NCBI RefSeq assembly: GCF_001623525.1
Contig: NZ_CP015225.1
Span: 2,480,001 to 2,544,000 of the forward strand
Length of the DNA stretch: 64,000 bases
Source: Pseudomonas fluorescens
Lineage (GTDB): Bacteria > Pseudomonadota > Gammaproteobacteria > Pseudomonadales > Pseudomonadaceae
Direction: 5' to 3'
The notes under the pieces are model-generated. The model made no database searches and was not told the origin of the DNA. It saw only the letters and a list, made by a program, of their open reading frames with translations. The position numbers and the translations under genes are program-made. Each line of letters starts with the position of its first letter. Positions within the stretch are counted from its first letter, which is position 1. Positions 8,983-17,603 of this stretch are shown here, one piece after another.

Positions 8983-9867
8983 TCAGGGCAGCAGCAGCGC
9001 CTGCTCGCGCTCGCACAACTGCACCACGTAATCCCACAGCACCCGCAGGCGTACGGATTTGTGCAGCTCGCGGCGGGTGCTGATCCAGTAGCTGCGGCGG
9101 ATGGTTTCGTCCGGCAGCAACGGCACCAGCGTCGGGTCGCCGCTGGCCATGTAGCAAGGCAGCACGGCAATCCCCAGGCCGGAGCGCGCGGCCTGCTGCT
9201 GGGCGATGACGCTGGTGCTGTGGAACACCACCCGAGGGTTGCGGCAAAAGCTGTTGAGGAACATCAGTTCCTGGCTGAACAAAAGATCATCGACATAACC
9301 GATCCAGGCATGGCGGGCCAGGTCCTCGCGGCTGCGCAGCGCTGGCGAGCGGTCCAGGTAGGCCTGGCTGGCGTACAGCGCCAAGCTGTAGTCGGTGAGT
9401 TTGCGGGTGACCAGCAGGTCGGCCGCCGGGCGTTCGAGGTGGATGCTGATTTCCGCCTCACGGTTGAGGATGCTGACAAAGCGCGGCACCGCCACCAGTT
9501 CCACTTCCAGCCCCGGATAGCGCTGGAACAGCCCCTCCATGCGACAGGCGAGAAACATGATGCCCAGCCCTTCGGTCACCCCCAGGCGGATCTTGCCCAG
9601 GGGCGCACTGGACTGGGTGATGTCCTCCTGGGCCAGCAACGCCACGTTCTCCATGGCTTCGGCGTGCTTGAGCAGCGTCTCGCCGGCCGGGGTCAGTTCA
9701 TAGCCCTGGGCATGCTGGACAAACAGCGCGGTGCCGAGGCTTTTCTCGATGGCCTCGATGTGCCGTGCCACGGTGGCGTGGGTGGTGTTCAAGCGCCGTG
9801 CAGCCGTCAGCAGACGCCCGCTGCGTTGCAACTCCAGGAAATAACGCAGGTCATTCCAGTCGAACAT
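8983..9867 (-). CDS. LysR-family transcriptional regulator
   Basis: 294-residue LTTR with an N-terminal winged HTH (DLRYFLELQRSGRLLTAARR and THATVARHIEAIEKSLG) and a C-terminal effector-binding domain. It starts MFDWNDLRYF at 9867; a longer reading would add ten residues not typical of the family. Divergent from the GMC oxidoreductase gene with ~130 bp between start codons, where two direct repeats lie, so it most likely controls that gene and the following transporter. Inducer unknown. Confidence 0.9.
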   Translation of the reverse strand: MFDWNDLRYFLELQRSGRLLTAARRLNTTHATVARHIEAIEKSLGTALFVQHAQGYELTPAGETLLKHAEAMENVALLAQEDITQSSAPLGKIRLGVTEGLGIMFLACRMEGLFQRYPGLEVELVAVPRFVSILNREAEISIHLERPAADLLVTRKLTDYSLALYASQAYLDRSPALRSREDLARHAWIGYVDDLLFSQELMFLNSFCRNPRVVFHSTSVIAQQQAARSGLGIAVLPCYMASGDPTLVPLLPDETIRRSYWISTRRELHKSVRLRVLWDYVVQLCEREQALLLP

Positions 9868-9927
9868 GAGGCGATCCTTGAACGCGCCTGAAGGCATGAC
9901 TGTTTATAAACGCATAGCCGCTGCGCA

Positions 9928-9958
9928 AAAACTAACATTCTTTTGACGAAAACTAACA
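9928..9958 (+). promoter_or_regulatory. Two direct repeats in the LysR/GMC divergent promoter
   Basis: AAAACTAACA occurs at 9928-9937 and again at 9949-9958, exactly 21 bp apart (two helical turns, same DNA face). It lies 40-70 bp upstream of the GMC oxidoreductase start and within the divergent promoter of the LysR gene. Probably a binding site for the regulator, though LysR sites are more often dyads; the assignment is inference. Confidence 0.45.
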
Positions 9959-9997
9959 ACTAGGATGGATCCCACAAAAACAAAAATGAGGTCGCGA

Positions 9998-11641
9998 ATG
10001 CAACCTGTCGTCGATGAATACGATTACGTGATCGTGGGCGCCGGCCCTGCCGGATGCCTGTTGGCCAATCGGCTGTCGGCCAATCCGCAACACCGGGTGC
10101 TGCTGCTCGAAGCCGGCGGGCGCGATAACTATCCGTGGATTCACATCCCGGTCGGCTACCTGTTCTGCATCGGCAACCCACGCACCGACTGGTGCTTCAA
10201 GACCGAAGCACAACCTGGCCTGCAAGGGCGTGCCCTAAGTTATCCGCGCGGCAAGGTCCTGGGCGGTTGCTCCTCCATCAACGGCATGATCTACATGCGC
10301 GGCCAGGCCACGGACTACGATGGCTGGGCCGCCGAGGGCAATTCTGGCTGGGCCTGGAACGACGTGCTGCCACTGTTCCGCCAGAGCGAAAACCATTTTG
10401 CCGGCGCGTCCGAATTTCACGGCGCCGGCGGCGAATGGCGGGTCGAACGCCAGCGCCTGTCATGGCCGATTCTCGATGCGTTCCGCACCGCCGCCGAACA
10501 GAGCGGCATCCCCAACGTCGACGATTTCAACAGCGGCGACAATGAAGGCTGCGGCTACTTCCAGGTCAATCAGAAAGCCGGGGTACGCTGGAACGCGGCC
10601 AAGGCGTTTCTCAAGCCGATTCGCCAGCGCGCCAACCTCACGGTGTTGACCGACGTCGAGGTCGACCGCGTGTTGCTGCGTGACGACCGGGCCTACGCCG
10701 TCAGCGCCCGCTGGCGAGGCAAAGGCATGACTTTCAAGGCCCGCAAGGAAATCGTCCTGTGCGCCGGGGCCGTGGGTTCGCCGGGGATCCTGCAACGTTC
10801 CGGGATCGGCCCGCGCAGCCTGCTGCAACGCTTGGGCATCGGCGTGGTGCATGAGCTGCCCGGCGTCGGCGGCAACTTGCAGGACCATCTGCAACTGCGG
10901 CTGATCTACCAGTTGGAAAACGCCCGCACCCTGAACCAGATCGCCGGCACCCTGTGGGGCAAGATGGGCATGGGCCTGCGCTACCTGTACGACCGCAGCG
11001 GCCCGTTGTCCATGGCCCCCAGCCAACTCGGCGCGTTCGCCCGCTCGGGCCCGGAGCAGACCTCGGCCAACCTCGAATACCACGTGCAGCCGCTGTCCCT
11101 GGAACGCTTCGGCGAACCGCTGCACAGCTTCCCGGCGTTCACCGCGTCGGTCTGCGACCTGCGCCCGCAAAGCCGTGGCCGGGTGGACATCCGCTCCGCC
11201 GATTTGCATGAAGCGCCGCTGATCCAGCCCAACTACCTGAGCCACCCCGAGGACCTGCGGGTCGCCGCCGACGCCATCCGCCTGACCCGCCGCATCGTCG
11301 CGGCCCCGGCCCTGAGCCGTTTCAAACCGGTGGAATACCTGCCGGGCCCCAGCCTGCAAACCGAAGAAGAACTGCACCAGGCCGCCGCCCGCATCGGCAC
11401 GACGATTTTCCACCCGGTGGGCACTTGCCGCATGGGCCAGGATCGTGACGCGGTGGTGGATGCGCAACTGCGTGTCCACGGCATCAAGGGCCTGCGCATT
11501 GCCGACGCCTCGATCATGCCACGCATCACCTCGGGCAACACTTGCTCGCCAACGTTGATGATTGCCGAGAAGGCGGCGCAGATGATGCTCAACCCCGCGA
11601 CGAGGAATACCGACGTCGAAAAAGCACCTGCTACGGTCTGA
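9998..11641 (+). CDS. GMC-family FAD oxidoreductase (alcohol/choline dehydrogenase type)
   Basis: 547-residue flavoprotein of the glucose-methanol-choline family. It has an N-terminal dinucleotide fold (YDYVIVGAGPAGCLLANRL), the GMC signature GKVLGGCSSINGMIYMRG, and the C-terminal active-site region with HPVGTCRMG and SGNTCSPTLMIAEKAA. It probably oxidises an alcohol or polyol to the aldehyde in the cytoplasm. ATG 9998 has GAGG seven bases upstream; earlier in-frame ATGs at 9965 and 9986 lack one. An ACAAAAACAAAAATG tract precedes the ribosome site and resembles an Hfq/Crc motif. Followed by an MHS transporter that may supply the substrate. Confidence 0.87.
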   Translation: MQPVVDEYDYVIVGAGPAGCLLANRLSANPQHRVLLLEAGGRDNYPWIHIPVGYLFCIGNPRTDWCFKTEAQPGLQGRALSYPRGKVLGGCSSINGMIYMRGQATDYDGWAAEGNSGWAWNDVLPLFRQSENHFAGASEFHGAGGEWRVERQRLSWPILDAFRTAAEQSGIPNVDDFNSGDNEGCGYFQVNQKAGVRWNAAKAFLKPIRQRANLTVLTDVEVDRVLLRDDRAYAVSARWRGKGMTFKARKEIVLCAGAVGSPGILQRSGIGPRSLLQRLGIGVVHELPGVGGNLQDHLQLRLIYQLENARTLNQIAGTLWGKMGMGLRYLYDRSGPLSMAPSQLGAFARSGPEQTSANLEYHVQPLSLERFGEPLHSFPAFTASVCDLRPQSRGRVDIRSADLHEAPLIQPNYLSHPEDLRVAADAIRLTRRIVAAPALSRFKPVEYLPGPSLQTEEELHQAAARIGTTIFHPVGTCRMGQDRDAVVDAQLRVHGIKGLRIADASIMPRITSGNTCSPTLMIAEKAAQMMLNPATRNTDVEKAPATV

Positions 11642-11773
11642 ACACCAGAAACACCTGTGGGAGCGAGCTCCCTCAAGGTGAGGAGTCGATTCAAGGAAAG
11701 TGTGTCAAATCAGGAGACGCCACCCCGGCGTCGCAGTGGAACAACAAAAACAATCACTGTGAGGGATACCGCT

Positions 11774-13396
11774 ATGTCCGAGCATGTTCAGTCCCTGGAA
11801 GCCACGCGCAGCGTCGGCACCAGCCAGGAAACCCAGAAAGTCATCTTCGCCTCGTCCCTGGGGACGGTGTTCGAGTGGTACGACTTTTTCCTCTATGGCG
11901 CCCTGGCGGCGGTGATCAGCAAGCAATTCTTCGCCGGGGTCAACGACACCACCGCGTTCATCTTCGCCCTGATGGCGTTCGCCGCCGGTTTCATCGTGCG
12001 GCCGTTCGGGGCATTGGTGTTCGGTCGGTTGGGGGACATGATCGGGCGCAAGTACACATTCCTGGCGACCATCATCCTCATGGGCGTGGCGACGTTCTGC
12101 GTCGGCCTGCTGCCCAACTACGCCAGCATCGGCATTGCCGCGCCGATCATCCTGGTGGTGCTGCGCATGCTCCAGGGCCTGGCCCTGGGCGGTGAGTACG
12201 GCGGCGCGGCGACCTACGTTGCCGAGCACGCGCCAATGGGCAAGCGCGGTTTTCATACCAGCTGGATTCAGTCCACGGCCACCCTCGGGCTGTTGCTGTC
12301 GCTGCTGGTGGTGCTGGGCTGCCGCTACTTCACCGGCGATCAGTTCGAAGTCTGGGGCTGGCGCATTCCGTTCCTGTTGTCGATCCTGCTGCTGGGCATT
12401 TCCACCTGGATTCGCCTGAGCCTGCATGAGTCGCCGGCCTTCCTGAAAATGAAAGAAGAAGGCAAGAGCTGCAAGGCGCCGATTCGCGAATCGTTCGGCA
12501 AGTGGGAAAACCTGAAGGTGGTGTTGATCGCCCTGTTCAGCATCAACGCCGGGCAAGCGGTGACCTTCTATGCCGCACAGTTCTACGTGCTGTTTTTCCT
12601 CACCCAGTTCCTGAAGATGGACCCGGCCCTGGCCAACAGCCTGCTGATTGTCAGCGTGGTGATCGGCGCACCGTTCTTCATCTTCTTTGGCTGGCTGTCG
12701 GACAAGGTCGGGCGCAAACCGGTGCTGATGATCGGCCTGCTGCTGGCGACAGCGCTGTACTTCCCGATCTTCAAGACCCTGGCCCATTACGCCAACCCGG
12801 CCATCGACCAGGCGAGCCGCCAGGCACCGATCACCGTGATCGCCGACCCGGCCACCTGCACCTTCCAGTTCGACCCGGTGGGCAAGGCGCGCTTCGACAG
12901 CCCGTGCGACAAGGTCAAGACCTTCCTGGTCAAGCAAGGCCTGCCCTACAGCAGCGTCGCAGCCCCAGCCGGGAGCACGGTGCAGGTCAGCGTCGGTGAC
13001 GTGAAACTCGAAGGTTACGACGAAGCGGCCCTGCGCGGCGCGGTGACCCTGGCAGGCTATCCGCAACAGGCTGACGCCCAGCAGATCAACCGGCCGATGA
13101 TCGTCGCCTTGATCGTGGCGCTGATCATCATCTCGGCGATGTGCTACGGACCGCTGGCAGCGTTGATGGTCGAACTGTTCCCGACCCGCATTCGCTACAC
13201 CTCCATGTCCCTGCCCTATCACATCGGCAACGGCTGGTTCGGCGGCTTCCTGCCCACCGTGTCGTTCGCCCTGGTGGTCTACACCGGGGATATCTTCTAC
13301 GGGTTGTGGTACCCGGTGGTGATCACCGGGGTGAGCCTGGTAGTGGGCATGATCTGCCTGCGGGAAACCCGGAGCGTGGACCTGGACAAGAACTGA
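11774..13396 (+). CDS. MFS transporter, metabolite:H+ symporter (MHS) family
   Basis: 540-residue inner-membrane symporter with family motifs GTVFEWYDFFLYGALAAV in TM1, GRLGDMIGRKYTF in the 2-3 loop and a GGEYGGAATYVAEHAP segment as in ProP/ShiA/KgtP relatives. It is ~100 residues longer than usual: residues ~337-438 form a hydrophilic insert with two cysteines (DPATCTFQFDP and DSPCDKV), probably one extracytoplasmic loop. GAGGGA precedes ATG 11774; an AACAACAAAAACAA tract at 11740-11753 resembles an Hfq/Crc site. Likely co-expressed with the GMC enzyme 130 bp upstream; substrate unknown. Confidence 0.87.
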   Translation: MSEHVQSLEATRSVGTSQETQKVIFASSLGTVFEWYDFFLYGALAAVISKQFFAGVNDTTAFIFALMAFAAGFIVRPFGALVFGRLGDMIGRKYTFLATIILMGVATFCVGLLPNYASIGIAAPIILVVLRMLQGLALGGEYGGAATYVAEHAPMGKRGFHTSWIQSTATLGLLLSLLVVLGCRYFTGDQFEVWGWRIPFLLSILLLGISTWIRLSLHESPAFLKMKEEGKSCKAPIRESFGKWENLKVVLIALFSINAGQAVTFYAAQFYVLFFLTQFLKMDPALANSLLIVSVVIGAPFFIFFGWLSDKVGRKPVLMIGLLLATALYFPIFKTLAHYANPAIDQASRQAPITVIADPATCTFQFDPVGKARFDSPCDKVKTFLVKQGLPYSSVAAPAGSTVQVSVGDVKLEGYDEAALRGAVTLAGYPQQADAQQINRPMIVALIVALIIISAMCYGPLAALMVELFPTRIRYTSMSLPYHIGNGWFGGFLPTVSFALVVYTGDIFYGLWYPVVITGVSLVVGMICLRETRSVDLDKN

Positions 13397-13404
13397 GAGA
13401 AACC

Positions 13405-13432
13405 GTGGCGAGGGCGCTTGCGCCCTCGCCAC
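13405..13432. terminator. Bidirectional hairpin between convergent genes
   Basis: Near-perfect palindrome with arms GTGGCGAGGGCG and CGCCCTCGCCAC and a four-base loop, between the convergent stops of the MHS transporter and the TonB receptor. No U-tract follows, so it may act as a solo REP-derived transcript barrier rather than a classical terminator. Confidence 0.6.
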
Positions 13433-13436
13433 CGGA

Positions 13437-15914
13437 TCAGAAGCGCGCTTTCATGGACAGGGTGAAGTTGCGCGGCTCGCCATAATAGTTACCGAAACCC
13501 TCGGTCCCGATGGTGGCGTAGTAGCGCTTGTCGAACAGGTTATTGCCATTGAGCGCCAACGACCAGGTGTCATCGATGCGGTAGCCGAGGCGACCGTTCC
13601 ACACCGCATAACCGGCCTGGGTGATCTTCTCGCCCGTCGCTGGCGACACCCGGAAATTGTCGCTTTGTGCGTTGACGCCTGCGCCGACGCTGAACCGTTC
13701 CAATGCCCCGCCGAGGGCATAATCGCCCCACAGTCGCAGCACATGGCGCGGCACGTAGCTGTTGAACGAACCGCCGTTGAGGCTGGTGTCAATGTCGTCG
13801 AGGGTCTTGGTCTGGGTGTAGGTATAGCCGGCCAGCAGTTGCAGGCGCTCGATGACTTCACCGCTGATCTCGGCTTCGAAGCCTTGGGCGCGTACCTTGC
13901 CGGCGTTCTCATAGCAGAAACCGTCCGAGGACGAACAGCTTGAGATGTAGTCGGTCTGGGCCTGGTCCTTCTGCAGCGTGCGGAACAGGTTGAAGGCGCT
14001 GTTCAGGCGGCCCTCGAACCATTCGCCCTTGATCCCCAGTTCGTAGCTTTCACCCACCAGGGGCTTGAGTGCCGAACCGCTTTCGGAGCGGTAGTTGCCT
14101 TGGGGCGTGAAAATGTCCGAGTAACTGGCGTAGGCCGTCAGGTGTTCGTTGAGGTCCAGCAACACGGCGGCAAACGGAGTGACCTGGCCCGTCTCCGTGC
14201 TCTTGGCGTGTTCCGAACCGCCGGTGAGGAACACCGAGTCGGTCTTGGAGCTGTACCAGCTTACCCGGCTGCCCACCACGAACGTCAAGGGATCCGCCAG
14301 CTTCAGGCGCAGGGTCGAATACATCCCTTGCTGCTCGGTAACGGTCTTGACCGGACCACCGCGCGTCGAGTTTTCGATGAAGTAACTGTCGTCCGGTTCG
14401 GGAATATGACGGTCCGGATCGAACACATTCTGTTTCTCTGGCAGCAGTGCCACCGAGAAAAAGTCATCTTTGTCCGAGCGACTGGCGTTGAAGCCGACGA
14501 CCCATTCGTGCTGCTGCCCAAAGGCATCGAACTTGCCGTCCAGATACGCATCGAGGCCGTAATCGACCTGGTCGTAGTCGTACATGCTGCCCAGCATGTT
14601 GGTGGTCGAGATGCCTGGCGTCACCGAGCCCGATGCAAACGCGTATTTGATGTCCTGGGTATTTTTCGTATAGACACCGGCCACCTTCACGGCCCAGTCG
14701 TCGTTGAGCTGATGCTTGAGATCGCCGAACACCGTGGTCCGCTGGCTACGCCAGGTATTCCACGACGGATCCAGGCAAGTGGAGCGGCTGAGCTTCAGAT
14801 CGCTGCCATCCCTGTAGCGAGGCAGCCCGCCCCAGCAGGGGCTTGCATCGACGTCTTCATAGGCAACGCCCAGGCCGAGCGTCGTATCGGGGCTCAGGTC
14901 GAAGTCGAGAGCGCCGTAATAGATCTGGTCCTTGCGACGGGCATCGTCATAAAAATAATGCCGGCTCTGCTCGGCGATCACCGCCCTGCCCCGCACAGTA
15001 CCGGAATCATTCAGTGGACCACCGGTGTCGATCTGCCCACGGTAGTTGTCCCAAGTACCGCCCGAGAGGCTGAGTTCGGTCTGGGCCGCGGCCAGGCCGC
15101 GTTTGCGGACGAAATTGACGCCGCCGGAGGTACCACCCGAGCCCTTCATCATCCCGGCCGCACCGCGCAGGACTTCGACACGGTCGTAATACGCCATGTC
15201 ACTGCTGAAACTATCGGCCTGGACATAGCTGTTGCCCATGTCCAACGGGACGCCGTCATATTGATACTGGCCGGACATCCGGAACCCACGGGAATAGAAA
15301 TATTTTCCGCCCATGGTCGAGTCGTAGACGGTAATGCCGGGCGTCTTTTCCATCACTTGATCGATGGTGTTCAGGTTTTGGTCATCGAGCATCTTGCGGG
15401 TGATCACCGTCACCGATTGTGGCGTTTCGCGCAGCGAGTGCTCGCCTTTGCCAATGGTGACCGCCCCTGTCGTGTAGGAGCCACTGTTCTCGGTGGTCGC
15501 GCCGAGCCTCTGTCCGTCGATGGTGGTGACGCCCAGTTCCATTGCCGAACCGTTGCCGGGCACGGGGCGCAGCACATACGTACCGTTGGGCTGGAAGTCG
15601 GCTTGCAGGCCGCTGCCGCCAAGAATGCGCGCAAATCCGTCAACCACGCCAAACGAACCGCTCAGGCCAGGCGATCGCAGGCCCTGGAGTTGCCGGGCAT
15701 CGAACGAAATGGCGACACCGGCAGCGCTGGAAAAACGGGTCAGGACATCCACCAGGCTGCCGGCTCCGATATCGTAGGCCTGCACCCAACGCTGCTGCGC
15801 CGAAGCCTCTGGAACCGGGCTGGCATTCACGGCCCCGGCGCTGCCCGTAGCGGCTGCCAGCAGGCCGATTTTCACTGCAAACACCAGACGACCTGGCGCG
15901 CTCACCCAAGACAT
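13437..15914 (-). CDS. TonB-dependent siderophore receptor with signalling domain
   Basis: 825-residue outer-membrane ferric-siderophore transducer. A signal peptide is followed by an STN domain (~45-115, YDIGAGSLVDVLTRFSSAAG), a TonB-box/plug (SLRETPQSVTVITRKMLDDQ, then GGTSGGVNFVRKRG) and a 22-strand barrel ending in SMKARF. The STN domain means it signals through the adjacent FecR and FecI, as FpvA and FecA do. ATG 15914 is preceded by a strong GGGGAGGGG; a TTG five codons upstream is unlikely. The closest functional class is a hydroxamate/ferric-siderophore receptor; the ligand cannot be told from sequence. Confidence 0.92.
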   Translation of the reverse strand: MSWVSAPGRLVFAVKIGLLAAATGSAGAVNASPVPEASAQQRWVQAYDIGAGSLVDVLTRFSSAAGVAISFDARQLQGLRSPGLSGSFGVVDGFARILGGSGLQADFQPNGTYVLRPVPGNGSAMELGVTTIDGQRLGATTENSGSYTTGAVTIGKGEHSLRETPQSVTVITRKMLDDQNLNTIDQVMEKTPGITVYDSTMGGKYFYSRGFRMSGQYQYDGVPLDMGNSYVQADSFSSDMAYYDRVEVLRGAAGMMKGSGGTSGGVNFVRKRGLAAAQTELSLSGGTWDNYRGQIDTGGPLNDSGTVRGRAVIAEQSRHYFYDDARRKDQIYYGALDFDLSPDTTLGLGVAYEDVDASPCWGGLPRYRDGSDLKLSRSTCLDPSWNTWRSQRTTVFGDLKHQLNDDWAVKVAGVYTKNTQDIKYAFASGSVTPGISTTNMLGSMYDYDQVDYGLDAYLDGKFDAFGQQHEWVVGFNASRSDKDDFFSVALLPEKQNVFDPDRHIPEPDDSYFIENSTRGGPVKTVTEQQGMYSTLRLKLADPLTFVVGSRVSWYSSKTDSVFLTGGSEHAKSTETGQVTPFAAVLLDLNEHLTAYASYSDIFTPQGNYRSESGSALKPLVGESYELGIKGEWFEGRLNSAFNLFRTLQKDQAQTDYISSCSSSDGFCYENAGKVRAQGFEAEISGEVIERLQLLAGYTYTQTKTLDDIDTSLNGGSFNSYVPRHVLRLWGDYALGGALERFSVGAGVNAQSDNFRVSPATGEKITQAGYAVWNGRLGYRIDDTWSLALNGNNLFDKRYYATIGTEGFGNYYGEPRNFTLSMKARF

Positions 15915-16011
15915 GCTTCCCCTCCCCAAAACGGTCGTTAAAAACTCACTGAGGAAGAGCCGAACGATGCGGATGAAAAGTGCAGAACAATTTTTTTATC
16001 GCGCCGTAGCG

Positions 16012-16971
16012 TCAGCGTCGGTCGCCACTCGATACCTGGACCCAGAAACGGCTGTATCGGGTCACTCGCAACGAAAAACCACTCTCCAGTGCCGCCAGGG
16101 CGAGGTCCGTGTCATCGACGGGAAACACACCCGACACCTTCAAGTCGCCAATGGCCGGATCACAACGCAGCACGCCGTTGCGGTAACGCGAAAGCTCCTC
16201 CAGCAGCGCCGCCAGGGGACGGTCAATGGCAATGATGCTTCCCTTCTGCCAGGCACCCACCGACACATCGTTGCCGCGCAGCGTACCCAGTGACCGATCA
16301 TTGAAGTCCAGGCGTTGGCCGGCTTCGACCCGCCGCCTTGATCCGATCGCCGGCAGACTGACCTCGACCGCTTTCTCCAGCACCGCCACCTCGCCGCCCC
16401 GCGCCTGGCCACGGACGATAAAGCGCGTCCCCAACGCCAGTACTTCGACAGGCCCCGTGGCCACCTTGAAAGGACGCCGCAAGGGATCAACCGCCGTCGT
16501 CACGAGAATCTCCCCCCGCAACAGCTCCAGTCGCCGCTGGTTTGCATCGAAACGAACATTGACCGATGTGTCGGTGTTGAGCAGTAGCGTGCTGCCGTCC
16601 GCCAGTTGAAACTCACGGCGCTCGCCCACCGTGGTGCGGTAATCGCAAAACAGATTCTGAGTCGCCTGGCTGCGCCAGCCCAACCACCCCAGGCCACTGG
16701 CGGACGTCAGCAGTAACACGCTGCGCAATACCTGGCGACGGGATCGGTTGTGGGTATCACTCAAGGTCGGCGCCGCCAGTGCACCCGGCACACTCGCCAT
16801 CTGTTCGGCCACCGCCGTCATTCTTTGCCAGGCCTGGCCATGCAACGGATCGGCGCTCAGCCAGGCATTCCACCCGGCCCGATCCGCGTCGGTCGTGATG
16901 CCGGAATGCAGCTTGGCGTACCACCGCGCGGCAGCACGAATGGCGCTCAACTCTTCGGGCGGCAGGTTCAT
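16012..16971 (-). CDS. FecR-family anti-sigma factor/sensor
   Basis: 319-residue inner-membrane regulator. It has a cytoplasmic N-terminal DUF4880-type domain (AARWYAKLHSGITTDADRAGW, NAWLSADPLHGQAWQRM), one membrane segment near residues 85-105 and a periplasmic FecR domain (GERREFQLADGSTLLLNTDT, FIVRGQARGGEVAVLEKAVE). It receives the signal from the receptor STN domain and controls the adjacent sigma factor. Its ATG overlaps the sigma-factor stop (ATGA), indicating coupled translation. Start chosen for that overlap; an earlier ATG would lie within the sigma gene. Confidence 0.92.
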   Translation of the reverse strand: MNLPPEELSAIRAAARWYAKLHSGITTDADRAGWNAWLSADPLHGQAWQRMTAVAEQMASVPGALAAPTLSDTHNRSRRQVLRSVLLLTSASGLGWLGWRSQATQNLFCDYRTTVGERREFQLADGSTLLLNTDTSVNVRFDANQRRLELLRGEILVTTAVDPLRRPFKVATGPVEVLALGTRFIVRGQARGGEVAVLEKAVEVSLPAIGSRRRVEAGQRLDFNDRSLGTLRGNDVSVGAWQKGSIIAIDRPLAALLEELSRYRNGVLRCDPAIGDLKVSGVFPVDDTDLALAALESGFSLRVTRYSRFWVQVSSGDRR

Positions 16972-17489
16972 GACAGCTGCAATTGAATTTGCATCAGGCA
17001 GCAATGTTCCATGGCCTTGGCCATGTGGTTATTGACCGTGCGGACACTGACGCCCAAGCGCTCGGCAATTTGCGGATACGTCAGGCCATCGAACTGCGAC
17101 AGGATGAACGCCTGCCTGATACGCGGCCCCAACCCCAGCAGCAAGCGGTCGATTTCCATCAAGGCCTGGAGCAGGATGGCTTGCTCCTCCAGCGATGGAT
17201 GTTGCTCTTGCGGCATGGCGGCCAATGCTTCGAGATAGGACTGTTCCAGTGAACGGCGGCGAAACAGATCGATCAACAGCCCTTTGGCGATCATCGACAG
17301 GTACGGTCGCGGTTCACGAATGTCCAACGCGGAGCGAGCCTTGAGGACGCGCACGAAGGTGTCCTGGGTGAGATCCGCTGCATCGAAGGCGTTGCCCAGG
17401 CGCTTGCGCAACCAGCCCTGGAGCCAACTGTGATGATCGCTGTACAGAACGTCGACGGCACTGCGTAAGGACAGATCGTTGGCGGACAT
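16968..17489 (-). CDS. FecI-like ECF RNA polymerase sigma factor
   Basis: 173-residue extracytoplasmic-function sigma factor. Region 2 is LYSDHHSWLQGWLRKRLGNA with DAADLTQDTFVRVL; region 4 is LPRIRQAFILSQFDGLTYPQ-like with IAERLGVSVRTVNNHMAKAM. First gene of a sigma/anti-sigma/receptor set, so it should transcribe the receptor gene when the siderophore is sensed. A Fur-box-like palindrome lies 22 bp upstream of the ATG, so iron starvation probably relieves repression. The region 4 quotation is approximate at its first residues; the remainder is as read. Confidence 0.93.
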   Translation of the reverse strand: MSANDLSLRSAVDVLYSDHHSWLQGWLRKRLGNAFDAADLTQDTFVRVLKARSALDIREPRPYLSMIAKGLLIDLFRRRSLEQSYLEALAAMPQEQHPSLEEQAILLQALMEIDRLLLGLGPRIRQAFILSQFDGLTYPQIAERLGVSVRTVNNHMAKAMEHCCLMQIQLQLS

Positions 17490-17511
17490 GGCAATGGAAT
17501 AATTCGCGACT

Positions 17512-17530
17512 GATAATGACTCGCATTGTC
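17512..17530. promoter_or_regulatory. Fur box upstream of the ECF sigma gene
   Basis: GATAATGACTCGCATTGTC matches the classical 19-bp Fur consensus (GATAATGATAATCATTATC) at 14 of 19 positions by direct comparison. It sits just upstream of the FecI-like gene on the minus strand, the expected place for iron-dependent repression of such systems. Confidence 0.8.
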
Positions 17531-17603
17531 ATGGGAGCCATCGCCGCTTGCAACCCAAACATGAGTGCGACGGGTCGATCATAACCCGTCGTTCTGGGAT
17601 CGA

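Noticed and set aside
14100..15941. 613-codon plus-strand open frame antisense to the TonB receptor
   Set aside because: No ribosome site or family-like sequence; the receptor on the minus strand is complete.
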